Assembly (NCBI GenBank): GCA_016793525.1
Contig: JAEUJT010000419.1
Span: 1 to 5,067, forward strand
Length of the DNA: 5,067 nt
Direction of reading: 5' to 3'
Origin: Archangium sp.
GTDB taxonomy: Bacteria > Myxococcota > Myxococcia > Myxococcales > Myxococcaceae
The position numbers and the translations under genes were made by a program. A model generated the notes under the pieces. The model was not told where the DNA came from. It saw only the letters and a list, made by a program, of their open reading frames with translations, and did not search any database. Shown here in pieces: positions 1 to 5,067 of the stretch (positions within the stretch are counted from its first letter, which is position 1; every line of letters starts with the position of its first letter).

Positions 1-1145
1 TTCACGCCCTCGGCGCGGGCCAGCCGCTCGATCAGCGTCAGCTCCTCCTCGGTGTCGGTGGAGAACACGTTGAGTGACACGAGTGGCTCGAGGCCGAAGC
101 CGCGAATGGCGTTCAGGTGGCGGCGCAGGTTGGCGAAACCGGCTTCGATCGAGGCCAGGCCGGGCTGATCGCCGCCGTGGAACCGCAGCGCCCGGGCGGT
201 GGCGACCAGCACCACCGCGTGTGGCCACAGCCCGGCCATGCGGCATTTGAGATCGAGGAACTTCTCTCCACCGAGATCGAAGGCGAAGCCGGCCTCGGTC
301 ACCACCACATCGGCCAGCGCGAGCGCGGCCTTGGTCGCCGACACCGAGTTGCACCCGTGGGCGATGTTGGCGAACGGCCCGCCGTGCACCAGCGCCGGAG
401 CGCCCTCGGTCGTCTGCGCCAGGTTGGGGAGCAGGGCGTCGCCGAGCAGCGCGGCCATGGCGCCGACGGCGTTGAGATCTCCGGCGGTGACAGGCTTGCC
501 CTCGGGGCCAACGCCGACGATCAGCCGGCCCAATCGCTTCTTCAGATCGGCCACGCTGTCAGCGAGGCAGAGCGTTGCCATCACCTCAGACGCGGCGGTG
601 ATGTCGAACCCGTCTTCGCGGGGAACGCCGTGCGCCGAACCGCCCAGCCCGATGACGGTGTTGCGCAAGAAGCGATCGTTCATGTCGATGCAGCGCTTCC
701 ACGTCACCGACTTGAAGCGCTGCTGGCCGAAGTTGATCGCGTTGTCGACCAGCGCCGCGAGCAAGTTGTTGGCCGCGGTGATCGCGTGCAGGTCTCCGGT
801 GCAGTGCAGGTTGATGCGCGCGCTCGGCTCGAGCGACGCCTTGCCTCCGCCGGTGCCTCCGCCCTTGGCGCCGAACACCGGGCCGAGCGACGGCTCTCGC
901 AGCGCCGCCATCGCGTGTACGCCCCGCCGCACCAGGCCCTGCGTCAGCCCAATGGAGGTCGTGGTCTTGCCCTCTCCGTATTTGGTCGGCGTCATCGCGC
1001 TCACCAGCACCAGCTTGCCGCGGGGGCCGGCGCGGCGGAGTCGGTTGACGGTGGGCCACCCCAGCTTCGCCAGGTGCGGGCCGTGCAGCAGCAGATCATC
1101 TGGGCCGAGGTCGAGGGCTTTGGCGACGTCGAGAATGGGGCGCAT
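1..1145 (-). CDS. fhs: Formate--tetrahydrofolate ligase, N-terminal part (runs off left edge)
   Basis: This enzyme makes 10-formyltetrahydrofolate from formate, tetrahydrofolate and ATP in the cytoplasm, feeding one-carbon units to purine synthesis and related pathways. The frame is open from an ATG at 1145 to the window edge and gives 381 residues of a family normally about 555-560 long, so the C-terminal third is missing. Family signatures appear in the expected order: the ATP-binding P-loop GEGKTTT at residues 57-63 within MTPTKYGEGKTTTS, REPSLGP at 83-89 followed by a glycine-rich loop, TGDLHAI at 116-122, GLGG before HGVPREDGFDIT, HGGPFANIAHGCNS at 254-267, and TEAGF..DLGGEKF at 283-296. 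The residue order agrees closely with what I recall of the Moorella enzyme. The first in-frame ATG was chosen because a TAG lies in frame at 1191-1193 and no GTG or TTG start falls between. That start gives a protein lacking the usual SDIEIAQ-like N-terminal stretch, and no clear Shine-Dalgarno precedes it. The identification is very secure; the exact start is less so. Confidence 0.97.
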   Translation of the reverse strand, partial: MRPILDVAKALDLGPDDLLLHGPHLAKLGWPTVNRLRRAGPRGKLVLVSAMTPTKYGEGKTTTSIGLTQGLVRRGVHAMAALREPSLGPVFGAKGGGTGGGKASLEPSARINLHCTGDLHAITAANNLLAALVDNAINFGQQRFKSVTWKRCIDMNDRFLRNTVIGLGGSAHGVPREDGFDITAASEVMATLCLADSVADLKKRLGRLIVGVGPEGKPVTAGDLNAVGAMAALLGDALLPNLAQTTEGAPALVHGGPFANIAHGCNSVSATKAALALADVVVTEAGFAFDLGGEKFLDLKCRMAGLWPHAVVLVATARALRFHGGDQPGLASIEAGFANLRRHLNAIRGFGLEPLVSLNVFSTDTEEELTLIERLARAEGV

Positions 1146-1247
1146 GTCGCGGGGGCATAGCGCACATGCGACACGACTTGGGGTGGCGTGCTATCTCCTG
1201 CCGGGTCGCTGCGGGGCGCGAAAGGGGCGCTTCGCTTCAGGAGTCGC
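1146..1247. promoter_or_regulatory. Divergent intergenic region, fhs / Cys-rich lipoprotein
   Basis: These 102 bases separate the starts of two genes transcribed away from each other, so promoters for both must lie here or inside the opposing gene. I see no convincing sigma-70 -35/-10 pair on either strand. A TTGGGG at 1178-1183 and a CTATCT at 1191-1196 on the plus strand are far too close together to form a pair. The sigma-54 GG-N10-GC spacing is also not met. The segment is inferred to be regulatory only from gene orientation. Confidence 0.45.
1239..1243 (+). promoter_or_regulatory. Ribosome binding site AGGAG that decides the start of the plus-strand lipoprotein
   Basis: AGGAG lies four bases before the ATG at 1248. 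The reading frame is open further upstream to a GTG at 1188, but the extra 20 residues would be Arg/Gly-rich and would bury the hydrophobic signal segment. The AGGAG together with the signal peptide immediately after the ATG favours 1248. The spacing is slightly short of the usual optimum. Confidence 0.6.
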
Positions 1248-3254
1248 ATGCACGCGCATCAGTGGATTCTCGTGGCAGCAGGGCTGGCCTTTTTCGGATG
1301 CGTCGCGCCGAGCCGCCCGTGCAGCACCTTTGCTGATTGTTCGACGGGCCAGACCTGCGTCGGTGGCTTCTGCCGCGGCGGCACGGTGGGGGGCGGCGGT
1401 GGCCCTGGTGGAGGCCTCGGGAGTGGCCCCGGCGGAGGCGTCGGTGGGGGCACGGGTGGCAACACCGGCGGTGGCTCCGGCGGCGGCGGCGGGGGCGGGG
1501 GCGATCCGTTCGCTGAAGACTCGGGCATCGATGCTGGCGTGATCCCCGAATACGACGGCGGGTGTGGGCCGATCACGCCTGGCAACCCGCCGTACCCGCG
1601 GCGCTGCGCGCCCGGCACCACCAACGAGTGCGGCCCGGCGACCGACGTCTTCTTGACCGGCGCTGGTGTCACCAGTGCGCTGCTCAACGGCGCCACCGGC
1701 AACGGCTTCGACGACGACTGCGACGGCCTGGTCGACGAAGGTTGCACCTGCTCCGGGAACGGCACGACAAAAGACTGCTACCTCGTGCCGGCCACGCAGG
1801 TGAACGCGGCCACCAGCCAGCCGGTGGGCTGGTGCACCACCAACGCCAAGGGGTCGGTCGACTGCGCCGGCGGAGAGCTCTCGGCCTGGTCTGGCGTCTG
1901 CCGCGGTGCCCAGACCCCCGCGCGGTTCGATTCGTGCGCGGCGGGCGACTTCGACTGCGACGGGCTGTCGGGCAACAACCAGATCGCCGGCTGCATGTGC
2001 CCCACGTCGGTGCAGTGCCCCACCAACACGGTGCTGATGGCGCCGTACCCTCCACCCAACGCCATTCCGTCGATCGACGGCTCTCAGTGGATCACCGACC
2101 CCGCAGAGCGCGCGATGACCACCAACTGGACGTGGACTGTGCTGGGCGGCGACTGCGACAACGTGCTGCCGTTCCCCACGTTCGCGCTGTACTCGTCGGC
2201 CGCGTCGTCGACCTCGACCCGCCGCGGCACCCGCACCGCCGTGAAGTACGACATGGGCCAGGGCAAATACGTTCCCACTGCAGGCGAGCCGCTGATCGCG
2301 CTGCGGGCGAACAACTACGGCTCGGGCACCGCCGGCGGCAAGGTCCACACCGCATTCGGTCTGTCGGGCGACTACCTGGTGCAGGGCGAATTCACCCTCG
2401 GCAACAAGACCTACGTCTGCACCCAGAAGGTCGAAGTGCGCGCGGCCGGCATTCGCGCCGAGCTCTGCTGGGACACGGTGGGCAACAACGACGTCGACCT
2501 CCACTTCGCGCGGCTCCAGGGCGCGACCTGCAGCGCCGGCAGCGGAAACGGGTGGGGCGGTACCTGCAACGGACAAGACTGTTACTACGCCAGCGCCTGC
2601 GCCGGCGGCAGCGACCCGGGCTGGAGCTACACCGCCTCTCCCACCACTGCGTGCCAGGGCTGGTCGAGTCGCCGCGGCACCAACGCGTGCAGCAACCCTC
2701 GGCTCGATCGAGACAACGTGTCGTGCACCCGCACCGAAGATGACCCGACGAGCGGTGCGTTCTGCGGCCCGGAGAACACCAACCTCGACAACCCGCGCAA
2801 CGGAGACACCTTCGTGATCGGCGCGAACTACTTCGGCGGCAGCTCCATGGCGAAGCCGCACGTCAACGTGTACTGCAACGGTCGCCGGGTTCTCTCAGTC
2901 GGTTACAACCCGGCCACGGGGCAGACCGGCTTCCCGCTCCTGCGCACGTCGGGTGGCGGCGCTTCGGGCGACCACTGGACTGTGGCGACGGTCAAAGCCA
3001 ACGTCACCGGCACCTCGCTCACCTCGTGCGACGTGACACCGATTCCGTCGCGGCACGCCGACACCACGCGCGACGGGCCAGTGGCGATGAGCGGCGCGGG
3101 CAACAACATCTGCGTCGACTCCACGATGAACCAGACGCCGGCGCCAAACACCTACAGCTACCCGTCGGGCAACCGCCGTTTCGTCTCGAACCCCGCGCAG
3201 GGCGTCACCATCGGCTCGATTCCGCAAACGCCGACCCAGTGGTGCCGGCACTGA
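1248..3254 (+). CDS. Cysteine-rich secreted lipoprotein with MopE-type motif, Gly linker and YfaP/DUF2135-like C-terminal region
   Basis: This 668-residue protein of unknown specific function is predicted to be exported and probably lipid-anchored on the cell surface or in the periplasm. Residues 1-17 form a hydrophobic signal ending LAFFG before Cys18; Phe at -3 makes the lipobox imperfect. Residues 25-42 hold a compact Cys module, C-x5-C-x5-C-x4-C. A Gly-rich linker spans about 44-85. GNGFDDDCDGLVDE at 151-164 matches the putative metal-binding motif of MopE-type proteins, and a weaker echo, GDFDCDG, lies at 233-239. Residues about 290-400 look beta-rich and Ig/PKD-like (SGDY.VQGEFTL, TYVCT). 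From 402 on, ELCWDTVGNNDVDLHF at 405-420, GPEN at 507-510, GD.FVIGANYFGG at 519-531 and VNVYCNGRRV at 539-548 resemble YfaP/DUF2135-like domains seen in myxobacterial surface proteins. I count 35 cysteines, leaving 34 if Cys18 is lipidated, which is consistent with extensive disulfides. It stands alone on the plus strand, convergent with the next gene. The CDS is secure; the domain names are recognition from memory, and no function is claimed. Confidence 0.9.
   Translation: MHAHQWILVAAGLAFFGCVAPSRPCSTFADCSTGQTCVGGFCRGGTVGGGGGPGGGLGSGPGGGVGGGTGGNTGGGSGGGGGGGGDPFAEDSGIDAGVIPEYDGGCGPITPGNPPYPRRCAPGTTNECGPATDVFLTGAGVTSALLNGATGNGFDDDCDGLVDEGCTCSGNGTTKDCYLVPATQVNAATSQPVGWCTTNAKGSVDCAGGELSAWSGVCRGAQTPARFDSCAAGDFDCDGLSGNNQIAGCMCPTSVQCPTNTVLMAPYPPPNAIPSIDGSQWITDPAERAMTTNWTWTVLGGDCDNVLPFPTFALYSSAASSTSTRRGTRTAVKYDMGQGKYVPTAGEPLIALRANNYGSGTAGGKVHTAFGLSGDYLVQGEFTLGNKTYVCTQKVEVRAAGIRAELCWDTVGNNDVDLHFARLQGATCSAGSGNGWGGTCNGQDCYYASACAGGSDPGWSYTASPTTACQGWSSRRGTNACSNPRLDRDNVSCTRTEDDPTSGAFCGPENTNLDNPRNGDTFVIGANYFGGSSMAKPHVNVYCNGRRVLSVGYNPATGQTGFPLLRTSGGGASGDHWTVATVKANVTGTSLTSCDVTPIPSRHADTTRDGPVAMSGAGNNICVDSTMNQTPAPNTYSYPSGNRRFVSNPAQGVTIGSIPQTPTQWCRH
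1389..1503 (+). repeat. Low-complexity G-rich tract encoding the polyglycine linker
   Basis: This stretch is almost entirely GGN codons broken by single Pro, Leu, Ser, Val, Thr and Asn residues, and it ends in eight consecutive glycines (residues 78-85). It encodes a flexible tether between the membrane-proximal Cys module and the folded part of the lipoprotein. Codons vary at the third position, so it is not a clean nucleotide tandem repeat, but it is G-run rich and could be prone to slippage or sequencing error. Confidence 0.75.
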
Positions 3255-3267
3255 CGGTGGTTGGCCG

Positions 3268-3322
3268 GGCCTCTCGAGCTCCGGCACGTCGCGGAGGCGG
3301 CTGCCGGCGTGCGTCGAGGGCC
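3268..3322. terminator. Possible bidirectional terminator: nested imperfect hairpin between convergent genes
   Basis: GGCC-T-CTCGA at 3268-3277 can pair with TCGAGGGCC at 3314-3322, giving nine pairs with one bulged T. Inside it, CCGGCA at 3281-3286 pairs with TGCCGG at 3302-3307. It lies in the 74-base gap between the stop codons of two convergent genes, where terminators for both are expected. There is no T tract on either side, so it is not a classical intrinsic terminator, and in such GC-rich DNA short stems arise by chance. Confidence 0.25.
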
Positions 3323-3328
3323 GCGCCG

Positions 3329-4471
3329 TTACGGTGTGACGAAGCCGCTCGAAGACGCTGACCACCGGCGCAGCAGCGCGTCGCGGCGCCCGTAGATGGC
3401 CGCCGTGCCGTCGTTCCCCGGTGTCACGCCAGAGACGCGCACGCCGCGTTCGGTGGGGTGGGCGGTGAAGCTCGTCACCTGCCTCGTCGTGCGCTCGTAG
3501 GTCGCGAAGAAGGGGGTGCTGACACCGTCGCGCTCCACCGTACCGGTCGCCAGCACCTGCGTCCCCGTCAGCGCGCAGCCCGCCAGCTGGGCGGTCGGAT
3601 CATCGGTGAGTGGGATGATCGCCGGGTTCGTCAGCTCCCAGGGAAGCGTATGCGCGACCACTGGCCGCCCGCCGAGCAGAGCGCAGTACGCGAGGTCGTC
3701 GGCGCGGTCGGCGAAGACGGCGACGATGCGCCCGTCGAGGCCCAGCTCACCGGAGTTCCACACCTCTCCGTCGAGCGTGAGCTCGACGGCCCCCGCTGCG
3801 GTGACGCCAGCGCGAACGCGTTCTCCGGCCACCCAGAACTGGCGCTTCGACGGTGACGCTGGCAACGCCTTCGAACCGATGGCCCAGACTCGCATGCCCG
3901 TCGTCTGGCGCTGAAAGTCGGTCGCAAACGCGCGCCGCCAGAGCACGCCCCCGTCGGCGGCGAGCTGCGCGACCCACCCGTCGGTGGACCCATCGGCCAA
4001 CCGCTCGATGCCACCCACCAACAGCGTGCCGATGTTGGTGACAGAGATGGCGGTGGCCTCGGTCTCGACGCCGGCCGCACCCCCGATCTTCACCGTCCAC
4101 ACCTCGGCATCATCAGGGCCGACCGAGCGAACCCACGCGCTGCGCAGCCCGTCGGCGTCGGTGGTGAATCCGGCCAAGACCCACTGATCACCGAGCACCA
4201 CCGAGGCGCGAATCGAGTCGGCGTTCTGCGTGGCATCGACGGTCTGGTGTCGAACGAGCTGCCCCGCGGCGTCGGCCAAGCCGTACCAGGCGTCGGCGGT
4301 GGCTTCGTCATCGCTCGCGGCGCCGCGGAACCCGGCTTGCCGCCAGCGCCCGTCGGGACCGGGAACGGCGGTGGTGATGGTCTGGCGGCGCTCCTCGCCG
4401 ACGACCGCCAGAGGCTCACACCCGGTGCCCGCGATGAGCCCCGCGCACAGCAGGGCGTGATCAATTCGCAT
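3329..4471 (-). CDS. Predicted lipoprotein with ~52-residue internal repeats (beta-propeller-like), function unknown
   Basis: I do not recognise this 380-residue protein as a named family. The N-terminus MRIDHALLCAGLIAGTG-C18 resembles a short lipoprotein signal with Cys18 as the lipidation site; Gly at -3 instead of Leu makes this tentative. The body shows a recurring two-part motif. A strand ending in Gly occurs as RWRQAGF (42-48), QWVLAGF (96-102), LLVGGI (150-155) and FWVAGE (212-217). It is followed by an acidic DG-containing turn and then by a W-bearing strand, at DAWYGLADAAG (60-70), SAWVRSVGPDD (111-121) and DGWVAQLAADG (164-174). The spacing of about 51-53 residues is what SBBP/delta-60/PQQ-style propeller blades show. 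A role in binding or scaffolding at the envelope is plausible; no catalytic motif is seen. The ATG at 4469-4471 lies within the end of the upstream gene, an 11-base overlap, with only a weak GGAT upstream, so translation is probably coupled. The gene ends in TAA at 3329-3331. Confidence 0.85.
   Translation of the reverse strand: MRIDHALLCAGLIAGTGCEPLAVVGEERRQTITTAVPGPDGRWRQAGFRGAASDDEATADAWYGLADAAGQLVRHQTVDATQNADSIRASVVLGDQWVLAGFTTDADGLRSAWVRSVGPDDAEVWTVKIGGAAGVETEATAISVTNIGTLLVGGIERLADGSTDGWVAQLAADGGVLWRRAFATDFQRQTTGMRVWAIGSKALPASPSKRQFWVAGERVRAGVTAAGAVELTLDGEVWNSGELGLDGRIVAVFADRADDLAYCALLGGRPVVAHTLPWELTNPAIIPLTDDPTAQLAGCALTGTQVLATGTVERDGVSTPFFATYERTTRQVTSFTAHPTERGVRVSGVTPGNDGTAAIYGRRDALLRRWSASSSGFVTP
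4461..4471 (-). other. 11-base stop/start overlap linking the two minus-strand envelope genes
   Basis: The sequence ATGCGAATTGA on the minus strand contains both the ATG of the propeller-like lipoprotein and the TGA of the upstream membrane protein, in different frames. Such an overlap implies a single transcript and probable translational coupling. It also fixes the lipoprotein start, since no better Shine-Dalgarno is visible. Confidence 0.8.
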
Positions 4472-5067
4472 CGAAGATCCGTTGAACGCGCTGGCGCACC
4501 AGCTCCGAGGGGTTACGGGCGACGAAGCGTCGGCTCACCACCTCAGCCTCAGCGCGGCGGCCGAGCTTGAGCAACGCCTCGAGCTGCACGAGCGTGGCCT
4601 CGGTGGCCAACGTCCCCGAGGGGAACCGCTTTTGGTACCCGGTGATCTCCGCCAGCGCCTTCGCGGCATCTCCCGCGCCGAGGAAGGTGCGCGCGCGATC
4701 GAGAGATTCGAGCTCGAGCGACAGCGCATCTTCTGGGGCCTCGACGGCGCGCGGCGGCGGCGGCGCACGCACCGCCGGCGGCATGGCGACCGGCGCAGGC
4801 GGAGGGGCCTCGACCACGAGCACCGGGGCAGGTGTGGGTGGCGGCTCGACCGGCACCGGCAGCACCACCGGCCGTGGTGGGACGATCTCCGCCGCGAGCC
4901 TTTGACGTTCGACCACCACACCCGCGCCGAACGCACCGGCCATCAACCCGGCGACGATCGTCACCTTGAGCACCGTCGCCGTCGCTGTCGTCGCGCCGGC
5001 CGCACCCGCCGTGCTCGCTGCTGCCGCCGCGGTGGCGCCGGCGGTGCCGAGGCCGAGCGCCGAGAGG
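4461..5067 (-). CDS. Membrane-anchored protein with Pro-rich spacer and TPR-like C-terminus (start beyond right edge)
   Basis: The frame is open from the window edge to a TGA at 4461-4463, giving 201 in-window residues. A GTG at 4973 could serve as a start, but 31 in-frame residues precede it. They are Ala/Gly/Thr-rich (beginning LSALGLGTAG) and form part of the same architecture, so the true start is most likely outside the window. A single hydrophobic segment at about residues 32-50 (VLKVTIVAGLMAGAFGAGVVV) is followed by Arg/Gln. A Pro/Val/Ala-rich spacer spans about 62-108. The C-terminal ~85 residues are helical, with a TPR-like pattern (DAAKALAEITGYQKRFPSG, then LGRRAEAEVVSRRFVARNP) recalling YbgF/BamD-type repeats. 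The likely topology is a short or folded cytoplasmic N-terminus, one membrane pass and a periplasmic TPR. In myxobacteria I recall such proteins encoded just after ECF sigma factor genes, possibly as anti-sigma-like partners; this is inference from memory. It overlaps the next lipoprotein gene by 11 bases. Confidence 0.85.
   Translation of the reverse strand, partial: LSALGLGTAGATAAAAASTAGAAGATTATATVLKVTIVAGLMAGAFGAGVVVERQRLAAEIVPPRPVVLPVPVEPPPTPAPVLVVEAPPPAPVAMPPAVRAPPPPRAVEAPEDALSLELESLDRARTFLGAGDAAKALAEITGYQKRFPSGTLATEATLVQLEALLKLGRRAEAEVVSRRFVARNPSELVRQRVQRIFDAN

Noticed and set aside
1178..1196. TTGGGG and CTATCT as a promoter for the plus-strand lipoprotein
   Set aside because: The elements are only seven bases apart, so they cannot form a sigma-70 promoter, and the sigma-54 GG-N10-GC rule is not met either.
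1193..1202. AGGAGATAG on the minus strand as an RBS for fhs
   Set aside because: It lies about 50 bases upstream of the fhs ATG, with no start codon at a suitable distance, and the fhs frame is closed by the TAG within it.
117..1542. Two long plus-strand open frames (117-1160 and 199-1542) across fhs
   Set aside because: Both are antisense to an unambiguous fhs and give low-complexity Arg/Ala/Ser-rich translations. The second also runs into the start of the lipoprotein gene.
1562..2743. A 393-codon plus-strand frame inside the lipoprotein gene
   Set aside because: It is an Arg-rich out-of-frame shadow of the real gene, without any domain or RBS support.
1191..2861. A 556-codon open frame on the minus strand, antisense to the Cys-rich lipoprotein
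   Set aside because: The translation is Arg/Ala/Val/Gly-rich without domains. It mirrors the GC3-biased codons of the plus-strand gene, which has a signal peptide, an RBS and recognisable motifs.
4737..4890. CCG/CGG-rich stretch considered as a nucleotide repeat array
   Set aside because: It is explained by the Pro-rich spacer codons of the membrane protein; there is no regular unit length or CRISPR-like spacing.

Overview
The window looks like ordinary chromosome from a high-GC delta-proteobacterium, most likely a myxobacterium (Myxococcota). The base composition is strongly G+C rich and third codon positions are nearly all G or C. Two of the four genes carry lipoprotein-type signals. One encodes a Cys-rich, Gly-linker surface protein with an N-FDDDCDG-VDE (MopE-type) motif. 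Another encodes a membrane-anchored protein with an Ala/Gly/Thr-rich lead-in, a Pro-rich spacer and a TPR-like tail. This style is typical of myxobacterial envelopes. The taxonomic call is inference; no rRNA or other marker is present.

Layout from left to right: (1) 1-1145, minus strand: the N-terminal two thirds of formate-tetrahydrofolate ligase (fhs), running off the left edge. (2) 1146-1247: a short divergent intergenic region. (3) 1248-3254, plus strand: a 668-residue, cysteine-rich, predicted secreted lipoprotein. (4) 3255-3328: a short gap between convergent genes that holds an imperfect nested inverted repeat. (5) 3329-4471, minus strand: a 380-residue predicted lipoprotein with about 52-residue internal repeats, suggestive of a beta-propeller. 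(6) 4461-5067, minus strand: the C-terminal 201 residues of a single-pass membrane protein that enters from the right edge. It overlaps the start of gene 5 by 11 bases, so 6 and 5 form one minus-strand transcription unit.

Functionally, fhs is a housekeeping one-carbon enzyme and is not obviously connected to the rest. Genes 6 and 5 are probably co-translated and both act at the cell envelope. From memory, proteins with the architecture of gene 6 often sit next to ECF sigma factor genes in myxobacteria, but that neighbour would lie outside this window. The plus-strand lipoprotein is an independent surface or periplasmic protein. I see no RNA genes, mobile elements, CRISPR arrays or defence modules. 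Nothing here convincingly qualifies as a new biological system; the points of interest are uncharacterised envelope proteins and a few start-site and context details.
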